A stretch of DNA of 37,078 nt from contig RFPF01000003.1 of assembly GCA_009926295.1 (NCBI GenBank), forward strand, positions 1 to 37,078, written 5' to 3'. The position numbers were made by a program, and so were the translations under genes. This stretch comes from Planctomycetia bacterium (lineage in GTDB: Bacteria > Planctomycetota > Planctomycetia > Pirellulales > UBA1268). Below the pieces are notes generated by a model. The model was not told the DNA's origin and searched no databases. It was given only the letters and a program-made list of their open reading frames with translations. Shown here one piece after another: positions 24,656 through 32,104 of the stretch. How positions within the stretch are numbered: position 1 is the stretch's first letter; each line of letters begins with the position of its first letter.

Positions 24656-25770
24656 ACACGCCCATCGCGACGTCCGCCGCCTCCCGACGCACCCTCGTTC
24701 TGGCGATCGGGCTGGCGGTCCTCGTCGGCATGATCGCCTGGCCCTCTTTCGTGGCCCGGATCCACTACGCCCGCACCCGCGCCGAACTGGCCGCCATCCG
24801 TGACGCCGCCATCGGCGCGGAACTCGCCCCCGTCGGCAAACTGTTCACGACGCTCGCCCGCGTGATCGGGCCAGCCGTCGTCAACGTGACGTCGAGACGT
24901 CGCGTGCTCACGCTGGCCGACGAGATCGCCGCCCTCGCCGGCGCGGTGCCCCAGGGCGTGAACGACGAGTCGGTGGGATCGGGCGTGATCATCGAGTCGG
25001 ACGGCACCATCATCACCAACTACCACGTCGTCGCCCGCAGCGACGAGATCGACGTCGCGTTGGCCGACGGCAGGCGGTTCCAGGCGCGGCTGGTCGGCGC
25101 CGACGCCGCGACCGATCTGGCAGTGCTCACGATAGACGCCGGTGGCCTGCCGAAGGCCGAGTGGGGAGACAGCGACTCGGTGCAGGTCGGCGAGATGGTC
25201 TGGGCGATCGGCAATCCTTTCGGCCTCGACCGCACGCTGACCTACGGAATCGTGAGCGCGGTCGGCCGTCGCGGGGTGATCGAGAATCCGCTCCAGGAAT
25301 TCCTTCAGACCGACGCCGCGATCAACCCGGGCAATTCCGGCGGGCCGCTCGTGGACGTGCATGGCCGCGTGATGGGAATCACCACGGCGATCGTGGGGAA
25401 GGACTACACGGGCATCGGCTTCGCCATCCCGAGCAACACCGCCCACCGCGTCGCCGACGAGATCCGCCGCACCGGGCACGTGGAGAGGGGATACCTCGGC
25501 ATGGCGCTGCAGGCGCGGGCTCCAACGCTGCCGGGCGGATCCAGCGCGATGGTGGCGGCGGTCGAGCCGCATTCGCCGGCGGCACTCGCGGGCATCGCCC
25601 CCGGCGACATCGTCACGGCGTTCGACGGCGAGGAGATCCGCGACCCCGCCGCCCTCGTGCTCCTGCTGACCCGCACCGAGGTGGGGAAGGAGGTGCCGAT
25701 CGACGTGCAGCGCGGCTCCGAATCGCTCTCGCTGTCGGTGCGAGTCGGTCGCCGGCCCCGTGAAGGATGA
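24652..25770 (+). CDS. Membrane-anchored HtrA/DegS-like protease with one PDZ domain
   Basis: A 372-residue trypsin-like protease with an uncleaved N-terminal membrane helix (about 13-31). The triad is His125 (TNYHVVAR), Asp155 (ATDLAVLTI) and Ser229 (NPGNSGGPLV). A single PDZ domain covers about 275-365 (SPAALAGIAPGDIVTAFDGEEI). The one-helix, one-PDZ plan is like DegS, the stress sensor that cuts an anti-sigma factor, but no anti-sigma gene is nearby. Its ATG overlaps the cinA stop (ATGA), so the two are translationally coupled. It has a different architecture from the secreted two-PDZ protease at 20659-21975. Confidence 0.92.
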   Translation: MNTPIATSAASRRTLVLAIGLAVLVGMIAWPSFVARIHYARTRAELAAIRDAAIGAELAPVGKLFTTLARVIGPAVVNVTSRRRVLTLADEIAALAGAVPQGVNDESVGSGVIIESDGTIITNYHVVARSDEIDVALADGRRFQARLVGADAATDLAVLTIDAGGLPKAEWGDSDSVQVGEMVWAIGNPFGLDRTLTYGIVSAVGRRGVIENPLQEFLQTDAAINPGNSGGPLVDVHGRVMGITTAIVGKDYTGIGFAIPSNTAHRVADEIRRTGHVERGYLGMALQARAPTLPGGSSAMVAAVEPHSPAALAGIAPGDIVTAFDGEEIRDPAALVLLLTRTEVGKEVPIDVQRGSESLSLSVRVGRRPREG

Positions 25771-26719
25771 GGACCGGCCGCCCATGGAAAGAGAGTTCGT
25801 GGCCGACCTGCTCGCGAGGATCCCCGCGGACCCCCGGCTGGAGGTGCCGCCAGGCGACGACGCCGCCGTGCTCCGCCCTCCGGCCCGGGCCCGCACCGTC
25901 GTCACCGTCGACATGCTGATGGAGGGCACGGACTTCATCCTCGGGCCCGACTGCCAACCCGCCGCCGTCGGCCACAAGGCACTCGGCGTGAGCCTGAGCG
26001 ACCTCGCGGCGATGGGGGCCCGGCCCGAGGCGGCGTTCGTGGCGGTGGCGTTGCCCCGACGCGGGGGCAACGCGATCGGACGCGGCATCGCCGACGGCAT
26101 CGCCGCCCTCGCCTCGGTGCACGGCGTCGCACTCGCCGGCGGCGACACGAACGCGTGGGACGGCCCGCTCGTCGTCAGCACGACGCTCCTCGGAAGCGTC
26201 GCTCCGGGCCGGGCCTGGCGCCGCGACGGTGCCAGGCCCGGCGACCTGATCGTCGTCACCGGCGCCTTCGGCGGCAGCCTGCTCGGCCGCCACCTGCGGG
26301 TCGTGCCGCGGATCCGCGAAGCGCTCGCGATCGCGGCTCGCTACGAGGTGCACGCGGCCATCGACTGCAGCGACGGCCTTGCCCTCGATCTCGCCCGGAT
26401 GATGGCGGCCAGCGGCACGCGGGGAGTCGTCAGGACGGCCGCCGTTCCGATCCACGCCGACGCCCGTCGGCTCGCCGATCGCGACGGGCGCTCCCCGCTC
26501 GACCACGCCCTCGGCGACGGCGAGGATTTCGAACTCATCCTCGCCCTGCCCCCCGACGCCGCGGAGGCGCTCGCAGCCGCGGCGGGCCAGCCCCCGCTCG
26601 ACCTCGCGATCACGGCGATCGGCACGGTCGAGGAGGGCGCCGGACTCGTCGCGGAGGCTCCCGACGGCAGCCGCACGCCGCTCGAGCCACAGGGATACGT
26701 CCATGGCTTCGATTCCTGA
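25760..26719 (+). CDS. thiL: Thiamine-monophosphate kinase ThiL
   Basis: Phosphorylates thiamine monophosphate to thiamine diphosphate, the last step of the pathway. The 319-residue protein has the AIR-synthetase/ThiL fold with PGDDAAVLR, VDMLMEGTDF, HKALGVSLSDLAAMGA, LAGGDTN, AIDCSDGLALDLARM and GDGEDFELILAL. Two starts are possible: GTG 25760, which overlaps the protease gene by 11 bases, or ATG 25784, which would leave a 13-base gap. The family usually begins close to the second. It lies in the cinA-htrA-thiL-tsaE unit, and no other thiamine genes are near. Confidence 0.93.
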   Translation: MKDEDRPPMEREFVADLLARIPADPRLEVPPGDDAAVLRPPARARTVVTVDMLMEGTDFILGPDCQPAAVGHKALGVSLSDLAAMGARPEAAFVAVALPRRGGNAIGRGIADGIAALASVHGVALAGGDTNAWDGPLVVSTTLLGSVAPGRAWRRDGARPGDLIVVTGAFGGSLLGRHLRVVPRIREALAIAARYEVHAAIDCSDGLALDLARMMAASGTRGVVRTAAVPIHADARRLADRDGRSPLDHALGDGEDFELILALPPDAAEALAAAAGQPPLDLAITAIGTVEEGAGLVAEAPDGSRTPLEPQGYVHGFDS

Positions 26720-27215
26720 CGGCCCGCGCGCGGTGGCCGTCGCCGTCGACGACGAGGACGAACTCTCCCGCCTCGCGGGGCGGATGGCCGCCGCGCTGCC
26801 GGAGCGGGCATTCGTCACCCTCGAGGGCGACCTCGGCGCCGGCAAGACGACGCTCGTGAAGGCCATCGCTGCTGCGTCGGGAGGCGATCCGTGCGAGGTC
26901 GTCAGCCCCACGTTCGGGCTCATCCACGTGCACGAGTTCCCGCGCGGACGCATCGTACACGCCGACTTCCATCGCCTCGCGTCCGCCGCGGAGCTCCGTG
27001 AGACCGGCTGGGAGGACGCGGTCGCGACGCCGCCCGGCTGCGGCTGCTGGGTGTTCGTCGAATGGCCCGGACGGATCGTGGAATCCCTTCCCGCCGCCCG
27101 GCTCGACGTCGCGATCGCGATCGATTCTGAGCGCGGCCGAACGCTCGCGTTCACGGCCCGGTCGCCGGCGTACGACTCACTGGTGGACTCGCTGCGGAAT
27201 TGGCCGCGAGCGTGA
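26703..27215 (+). CDS. tsaE: tRNA threonylcarbamoyladenosine biosynthesis ATPase TsaE
   Basis: P-loop ATPase (170 residues) that works with TsaB and TsaD to form N6-threonylcarbamoyl-adenosine at tRNA position 37. Walker A is GDLGAGKTT at 42-50. The family motif VVSPTFGLIHVHEF, the HADFHRL strand and VFVEWPGRI are present. It overlaps thiL by 17 bases. Its 3' end overlaps by 65 bases the convergent acyltransferase gene. The C-terminal tail (RSPAYDSLVDSLRNWPRA) is the overlapping part and is not conserved. Confidence 0.93.
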   Translation: MASIPDGPRAVAVAVDDEDELSRLAGRMAAALPERAFVTLEGDLGAGKTTLVKAIAAASGGDPCEVVSPTFGLIHVHEFPRGRIVHADFHRLASAAELRETGWEDAVATPPGCGCWVFVEWPGRIVESLPAARLDVAIAIDSERGRTLAFTARSPAYDSLVDSLRNWPRA

Positions 27216-27999
27216 TCAACTCGCGGGTGATGGCACCCGTGAGCATCTCCTCGAGCGCCATGAGCGCGCGGGCCGCCGGCACGCCGTCGATGAGGCGATG
27301 GTCGGCGAGCAGCGTCACCCGCATCCTCCCGGCGTCGTCGAGTGGGTCGTAGGAGAGGCTGCTCGTGAGAAACGTCGGGTGGCCGCGGTTGGAGCAGCCC
27401 TCACCCGCAAGCGTGGAGAGGCTGAACGTCCCGATCCGCAGCGCCCGCTTCGCGGAGGCCGACCGGAGGTTCCAGCGGAGCACGATTCTCCGCAGTAGAC
27501 GCGGTACCATGCGCAGTTCCAATTGCCGTCGGAACACCTCCTCGACGGGTTCGACCATGTGGCGGCTTACGAGAGCCTGCAGATCGGGCAGGGCAAATGC
27601 GTCCGGCTCGCGGATTCTCGCCCACCAGATCGCGTCGGGGTCGAGATTCCGATCGGCCGCGGGCGTCTCTTCCCCCCGGGGGCGGCTCAGGGCCAGTGAC
27701 GCCACGCTCACCGGGCTCGTCGCCCACCGCGGACGGCCGACCAGCGGAAGCAGCGCCGGCACGATCCAACTCCGCAGTGCGGGCCGATCACGGGCCACCA
27801 GCGCGTAGGCCTTGAGAAAGATCGCGGCCCATCCGATACGCACGCCGCAGCGCCGCCGGGCCTCGTCGACCACGCCCAGACGCATCAGCCGCTCCACCGG
27901 GAACACGGGAATGCGCCGCGAGAGCCGCACGATGTCGGCCACGAGCAACCGCTGGGCATCGAGGCGGCGCGTCGTGATCGTGAGCGGTTCGCCGGTCAT
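27151..27999 (-). CDS. Stand-alone 2-oxoacid dehydrogenase E2-type acyltransferase domain
   Basis: A 282-residue protein related to the catalytic (chloramphenicol-acetyltransferase-like) domain of E2 acyltransferases. The active-site motif is intact: DHRLIDG at 233-239, with His234 and Asp238. There is no lipoyl domain, no E1/E3-binding domain, and no E1 or E3 gene nearby, so it cannot be an ordinary complex core. It may acylate another CoA-dependent substrate. The core starts near residue 18 with VADIVRLSRRIPVFPVERLM. A TACGAT box lies eight bases before the ATG and no ribosome-binding site is seen. The 3' end overlaps tsaE by 65 bases. Confidence 0.8.
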   Translation of the reverse strand: MTGEPLTITTRRLDAQRLLVADIVRLSRRIPVFPVERLMRLGVVDEARRRCGVRIGWAAIFLKAYALVARDRPALRSWIVPALLPLVGRPRWATSPVSVASLALSRPRGEETPAADRNLDPDAIWWARIREPDAFALPDLQALVSRHMVEPVEEVFRRQLELRMVPRLLRRIVLRWNLRSASAKRALRIGTFSLSTLAGEGCSNRGHPTFLTSSLSYDPLDDAGRMRVTLLADHRLIDGVPAARALMALEEMLTGAITRELITLAANSAASPPVSRTPATGP

Positions 28000-28007
28000 G
28001 GACGAGG

Positions 28008-28013
28008 ATCGTA
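28008..28013 (-). promoter_or_regulatory. Candidate -10 box close to the acyltransferase start
   Basis: On the minus strand TACGAT lies eight bases before the ATG at 27999, with no Shine-Dalgarno between them. This resembles a leaderless or near-leaderless start. The 64-bp divergent spacer leaves little room for a conventional leader. Confidence 0.3.
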
Positions 28014-28051
28014 CCGCCGTGGGGAACCGGCACGAAAGAGAGGTTTTTCGC

Positions 28052-28057
28052 TAGACT
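28052..28057 (+). promoter_or_regulatory. Candidate -10 box for a leaderless isochorismatase transcript
   Basis: TAGACT is followed by exactly six bases and then the ATG at 28064. No ribosome-binding site or clear -35 is seen. The spacing equals that found before the S46 peptidase gene. Confidence 0.35.
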
Positions 28058-28063
28058 GAGTCG

Positions 28064-28609
28064 ATGCGGCTCGAATCCACCAGCACGCTGCTCGCCGTCG
28101 TCGATATCCAGGAGAGGCTCCTGGCTGCGGTGCCGGCCGGCCCCCGGGTGGTGCGCGGAGCGATGCGTCTGGCGGCGGCGGCCCGCCTGCTCGACGTGCG
28201 GATCGCCGCCACGGAGCAGTATCCACGGGGTCTGGGGCCGACGCCGGCCGAACTCGCGGCGCTCCTGCCGGGCCCATCGGCGAAGACGGCATTCAGCAGC
28301 TGCGGCTGCGCGCCGTTCGCGACGCTCGTCGATGCTTCCACGCCGCCGATCCGGGCGGTCGTCCTGTGCGGCCTCGAGACCCACGTGTGCATCGCGCAGA
28401 CGGCACTCGACCTGCTCGCGCGCGGCATCTGGGCCTTCATCGCCGTCGACGGCGTTGCGTCACGCCGCGACATCGACCACGACGTGGCCCTGCGGAGGCT
28501 CGAGTCGGCGGGCGCGGTCCTCACGACCACCGAGGCGATCCTGTTCGAATGGCTGCGCGACTCGGCCCATCCGCATTTCAAGGCGGTTCAAAAACTCGTG
28601 CTCGATTGA
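28064..28609 (+). CDS. Isochorismatase-family cysteine hydrolase
   Basis: A 181-residue hydrolase of the isochorismatase-like superfamily. The catalytic triad is Asp14 (AVVDIQERL), Lys74 (AKTAFSSC) and Cys109 (GLETHVCI). The cis-peptide-bearing LCGLETHVC loop is typical of the YcaC-like branch. The natural substrate cannot be read from sequence. Nicotinamide, ureido or related amides are all possible. No siderophore or NAD genes are nearby. Its 3' end overlaps the convergent ftsQ gene by 22 bases. Confidence 0.88.
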   Translation: MRLESTSTLLAVVDIQERLLAAVPAGPRVVRGAMRLAAAARLLDVRIAATEQYPRGLGPTPAELAALLPGPSAKTAFSSCGCAPFATLVDASTPPIRAVVLCGLETHVCIAQTALDLLARGIWAFIAVDGVASRRDIDHDVALRRLESAGAVLTTTEAILFEWLRDSAHPHFKAVQKLVLD

Positions 28610-29448
28610 AGCGGAACCACGTCCACCGGCGGCGTCGTGAGATCGACGCCGTCTTCGGGGAGCGGCCGACCGATGAGTTTCCGCAGGGCGGCGAGTTTCA
28701 CGGCCGCCACGGGCTCACCATCTCGTTCGCGTCCCGGTGCGGAACCGAAGCGGATTTTCCGGCCCGCGGAATCGGTGAGCATCCACGTGCGCACCCCGTC
28801 CGCGACGACCGGCCGGCACTCCGCCAGGCCGAGCGCCGTCCAGTCGGAACCCACGACTGCCGCGATCGCGGCTCCCTCCTCGACCACGGCATCCCCCCAC
28901 CGGGCGCCCTCGGGGCCCTGGGGGCTGGAGTCGATGCCCGCCAGCCGCGGATAGCCGGCCGCCGACTCGGCAGAGAAGTCGGCGCTCGGCAACACCACCG
29001 ATTCGGCGTCGACGGCGAGGAGCCCGCCCTTCACGGCGACCATCGCCGCCGGTTCGCGGCACACCACCTCGACCACCGCTCCCGGCGGGTGCTGGAGCCG
29101 TACGCCGACCACACGCTTCACCCACGGGTGCGTGTCGAAGGCGCGGGCGAGCCTCGTGGCCAGCTCAGGGTCGGTGAGCGGCAGGCCGTGGTCGAGGCTG
29201 GCAGCCTTGAGCGCCTCGGCCTTCACGTCTGCGCACACCCAAGGCGCCACGCCGCGCACTTCGATGCGTGCCGGCTCGAGCAGATTGGCCTCGCGCCAGG
29301 TCACGTCGTCGCCGTACTGCCGCCACACCCAGCCGACACCGACGGCCGCCGCGAGCAGCACCGCGACGCCTCCGACACCCGCCCGCCGCCTCGTGAGAAA
29401 CGGCGCCGCGGCGGTCGGAACGGGGGGACGACGCGGGGATCCGTTCAT
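28588..29448 (-). CDS. ftsQ: FtsQ/DivIB-type cell-division protein
   Basis: A 286-residue bitopic membrane protein: a basic Pro-rich cytoplasmic tail, one membrane helix (about 21-42, VGGVAVLLAAAVGVGWVW), then a POTRA-like region (RIEVRGVAPWVCADVKAEAL) and the beta domain (HPWVKRVVGVRLQHPPGAVVEVVCREPAAMVAVKGGLLAVDAESVVLP), which is diagnostic of FtsQ. It begins 11 bp after murB, the usual dcw order. FtsQ normally bridges the divisome, yet planctomycetes as a phylum lack FtsZ, so its role here is open. The C-terminus after about residue 250 is not conserved. Confidence 0.85.
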   Translation of the reverse strand: MNGSPRRPPVPTAAAPFLTRRRAGVGGVAVLLAAAVGVGWVWRQYGDDVTWREANLLEPARIEVRGVAPWVCADVKAEALKAASLDHGLPLTDPELATRLARAFDTHPWVKRVVGVRLQHPPGAVVEVVCREPAAMVAVKGGLLAVDAESVVLPSADFSAESAAGYPRLAGIDSSPQGPEGARWGDAVVEEGAAIAAVVGSDWTALGLAECRPVVADGVRTWMLTDSAGRKIRFGSAPGRERDGEPVAAVKLAALRKLIGRPLPEDGVDLTTPPVDVVPLQSSTSF

Positions 29449-29459
29449 CGCTGCCCCGC

Positions 29460-30368
29460 TCACCACATCTCGATCTGGGGCGTGAGTTCGACGCCGAGCC
29501 GCTCCCGCACCCGCGCCCGCACCGCCTCGACGAGACCGCGGACGTCGTCGCTCGAGCAGCCGGGGTGGGCCACCACGTAGTTCGCGTGGGCGGCGTACAC
29601 GCTGGCCTCGCCCACCCGCAGATCCCGGCCGCCGGCCTGATTGACCAGCGACTCGGCCGTCGTCCCATGGGGATCCTTGAACATCATGGCAACACTGCGG
29701 GCCCCGGACGGCTGCTCCGACCGCTGCACGATCCATTCCTTCTGCATCCGCTTCGTCAGTTGGGCGGGGCTCTCCTCGTCGAGTTCCAGTCGGCAGCCGA
29801 CCACGACCCCGTCGTCGAGGTTGCTCCACCGCGACCGGAACGCGAGGCGGGCGCCGCTGCGCACCTCGACGTCGCCCGTCGGCAGCATGATCCGCACCTC
29901 GCGCACCCGGCCTCCGAGGTCGCCGCCGTGGCCTTCGGCGTTGCCAACGACGGCACCGCCCACCGTGCCGGGCACGCCCACCAGTGTCTCGAGGCCCGAA
30001 AGCCCTGCCTGAACCGCCGCCGACACGAGGTGCACGAGCTTCGCACCGGCGCCGGCGCTGATCGCCGGCCGCTGGACGTCGATCGCACAGAACTGCGGCG
30101 CCGAGAGCCGAACCACCATGCCAGCGAAGCCCGATGCGGGCACGAGGATGTTCGATCCGCCGCCGATCACCCGCAACGGAATGCCCCGCTCCTGGCAGCG
30201 CTTGACCACGCGTCCCAGTGCCTCGACGTCGACCGGCTCGCAGAAGAAGGCGGCCGATCCACCGATCCCCAGCCACGTGTGCCGCGCGAGGGGCTCGTGA
30301 CACGAGACGGCGAGGCCGAGATCGTCGAAGGGTGTGTCGGGCACGGCGGTCTTGGGACCCTGCTTCAT
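29460..30368 (-). CDS. murB: UDP-N-acetylenolpyruvoylglucosamine reductase (MurB)-like protein with altered active site
   Basis: MurB-family flavoprotein (302 residues). The FAD domain is well kept: TWLGIGGSA, IGGGSNILVP, LVGVPGTVGGAVVGNAEG. MurB reduces enolpyruvyl-UDP-GlcNAc to UDP-MurNAc. In E. coli Ser229 and Glu325 donate protons. The segment usually read as GSxFKNP or AGCIFKNP is SVAMMFKDP here (225-233), placing Met228 at the Ser/Cys position. The C-terminal PEV motif reads PQI, placing Gln299 at the Glu position. Both changes were checked in the DNA (ATG and CAG codons). The enzyme may use other donors, or may be impaired. It is followed 11 bp later by ftsQ. Confidence 0.85.
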   Translation of the reverse strand: MKQGPKTAVPDTPFDDLGLAVSCHEPLARHTWLGIGGSAAFFCEPVDVEALGRVVKRCQERGIPLRVIGGGSNILVPASGFAGMVVRLSAPQFCAIDVQRPAISAGAGAKLVHLVSAAVQAGLSGLETLVGVPGTVGGAVVGNAEGHGGDLGGRVREVRIMLPTGDVEVRSGARLAFRSRWSNLDDGVVVGCRLELDEESPAQLTKRMQKEWIVQRSEQPSGARSVAMMFKDPHGTTAESLVNQAGGRDLRVGEASVYAAHANYVVAHPGCSSDDVRGLVEAVRARVRERLGVELTPQIEMW

Positions 30369-30441
30369 CGCTGCGGACTCCGGCGCGGGACGACTTCGTA
30401 TTCTGCCGCGGCGGCCCCGGCCGCGCCTATGCGAAGCCGTC

Positions 30442-31917
30442 TCAGGCGGCCCGGTTCCGGCCCCACGTCGCGGGGTGCGCCAACTGCAGCCAGCCGTCCA
30501 CGAGCATCGACAGCGACGCTTCGGCCGGATCACCGGGGTCGCCGGGGATGCCGCCGCCGGCGGGTGCCCTGCCGAGCACGAGCACGCAGTCGCCCGGGCC
30601 GGCCCGGGACAGCAGCCGGTCGAGCCGGGCGTAAGCCGAGAGCGACTCCCCCCGGGCGTCCTCTTCGAGCACGGTCGCCGGAACCACCAGCGTCTCATCG
30701 CACCAGCGAGCGGCGCGGACCGCGAAGCGCGGCGACGGATCGACCGCGGCGACGAGCCTCTGCTCTGCGACGAGGATCAGCCGGCCGGGCGTGAGGCGGC
30801 GGAGGCTCGCCAGGGTGGCCGCCAGCGCGTGGCCACTCGTCGGCTGATCGACGAAGACGGCGGCCCGCTGCCCGCGGTCGATCCGCTCCAGCCGCCCCGG
30901 CACGCCGCCCGCGGCCTCGAGTCCGCGGGCGATGCGCTCGAGCGGGACGCGGTGCGTCAGCCCGACCGCCGCCGCCAGGACCGCGTCGCGGGCGAAGGCG
31001 GCGGTGGGCACCGCGAGCGAGACGGCCGCGGCATGGCTTCCCGCCGTGAGCAGGACGGTCTGACCGTGGAGCGACCGCTCCACCGGGACGGCACCGACCT
31101 CCGCCCCGGGCCGCAGTCCCGCGGCCACGCGCGGCCCGTGGTGCAATTCGGCGAGGCGGCGCGTCCGCCGGTCGTCGGGGTTGAACACGAGGCATCCGTC
31201 GGGCGCGAGGCTCTCGAGGATCCGCCGCTTGATGCCGTGATAGGCCGCCGTGGTTCCGTGCAGGTCGAGGTGGGCCGTCGCCAGGTTCGTGACGACGACC
31301 GTTTCCGCGACGACTCCCGCACAGCAATGCCTGGCGAGCATCTCGCTCGACACCTCCACGACCGCGTGCGAACAGCCCGAGGCCGCGAGGCGCCGCAGCC
31401 ATCCGGCCAGCACCTCCGGCCGGTCGAGGTCCGCGGCTTCCGGCAGCGTGCCGTCGGCATCGAGGCATCCGAGGTCGGAAAGAACCCCCACGCGGAGCCC
31501 CGCCTCCGCGAGCACGGCCGCCGTGAGCCACGTCGTCGTCGTCTTGCCGCTCGTTCCCGTGACGGCGACCAGTCGCAGACGACGGGACGGATCGCCGGCG
31601 CAGGCGTGGGCGAGGCGGGCGAACGCCCAGCCCGAATCTGGCACGATGCACAGCGGGACGCCACCCGTGGGAACCATCCTCTCGGCGACGACGGCCGCGG
31701 CACCGCGGGCCAGCGCCCGCGCGACGAGCTCGTGGCCGTCGCCGGACCGCGTCGTCTGAGCCACGAACACGTCGCCCCTCCGGCAGGCGGTTGCATCCGC
31801 CGTGAATCGCAGGGCGACGATGTCGTCGCAGCCCACGAACCGCGTTCGTTGAAGCACCGCGGCGAGGGAAATCCCCGGGACGTCCGCACTTTCGGGCAAC
31901 GGATCAGCGTCGAGCAT
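30442..31917 (-). CDS. Mur ligase, MurE-like, lacking DNPR and other domain-3 motifs
   Basis: A 491-residue Mur ligase. AGGAGG lies five bases before ATG 31917. Domain 1 is MurE-like (GHELVARALARGAAAVVAE). The ATP loop is VTGTSGKTTTTW (P-loop 121-127). EVSSEML and NLATAHLDLHG follow, then Lys230 (YHGIKRRIL), the carbamylated lysine of the family. In domain 3 the usual VDYAHTPDAL reads VDQPTSGHAL (356-365), the GGDRD...KR block is absent, and no DNPR motif (diaminopimelate selection) is found. It is closest to MurE but may be a divergent paralogue with another substrate, or inactive. It stands first in a likely operon with murB and ftsQ. Confidence 0.82.
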   Translation of the reverse strand: MLDADPLPESADVPGISLAAVLQRTRFVGCDDIVALRFTADATACRRGDVFVAQTTRSGDGHELVARALARGAAAVVAERMVPTGGVPLCIVPDSGWAFARLAHACAGDPSRRLRLVAVTGTSGKTTTTWLTAAVLAEAGLRVGVLSDLGCLDADGTLPEAADLDRPEVLAGWLRRLAASGCSHAVVEVSSEMLARHCCAGVVAETVVVTNLATAHLDLHGTTAAYHGIKRRILESLAPDGCLVFNPDDRRTRRLAELHHGPRVAAGLRPGAEVGAVPVERSLHGQTVLLTAGSHAAAVSLAVPTAAFARDAVLAAAVGLTHRVPLERIARGLEAAGGVPGRLERIDRGQRAAVFVDQPTSGHALAATLASLRRLTPGRLILVAEQRLVAAVDPSPRFAVRAARWCDETLVVPATVLEEDARGESLSAYARLDRLLSRAGPGDCVLVLGRAPAGGGIPGDPGDPAEASLSMLVDGWLQLAHPATWGRNRAA

Positions 31918-31980
31918 GTGGGCCTCCTGCCGCTTCACGAGCTCCGCCCGCGGCCTTCCCTGGCCCGAGCGCCGCACGGC

Positions 31981-32008
31981 ATTGTCAGCGGCCGTCGATG
32001 CCGGTCAA
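31981..32008 (-). promoter_or_regulatory. Candidate sigma-70 promoter for the Mur ligase-murB-ftsQ cluster
   Basis: On the minus strand TTGACC (32003-32008, five of six) and GACAAT (31981-31986, four of six) are 16 bases apart. The leader to ATG 31917 would be about 57 nt and contains AGGAGG. It sits in the 187-bp gap after the lipoprotein gene. Confidence 0.4.
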
Positions 32009-32019
32009 TCCGCGTTCGG

Positions 32020-32040
32020 GCCCGCGCGGGCGAATTTTTT
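32020..32040 (+). terminator. Plus-strand terminator-like palindrome with T-run
   Basis: GCCCGCGCGGGC (32020-32031) is a perfect 12-bp palindrome followed by GAA and six T (32035-32040). It would end plus-strand (antisense) transcription coming through the cell-wall cluster. No plus-strand gene directly upstream needs it. Confidence 0.3.
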
Positions 32041-32050
32041 AGTCAACCCC

Positions 32051-32071
32051 AAAAAAATCCGGCGCCCCGCC
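32051..32071 (-). terminator. Candidate intrinsic terminator after the lipoprotein gene
   Basis: Read on the minus strand, GGCG-GGG-CGCC is followed by GGA and seven T. The stem is only four G-C pairs, but the T-run is rare in this GC-rich sequence. It lies 33 bp after the stop at 32105. Confidence 0.4.
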
Positions 32072-32104
32072 TGCCCATTCCCCGGAAAGCCTCGAACCGG
32101 GCCG

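Noticed and set aside
24478..26259. Minus-strand open frame opposite htrA and thiL
   Set aside because: There is no domain pattern, and the plus strand has two well-supported enzymes with catalytic residues.
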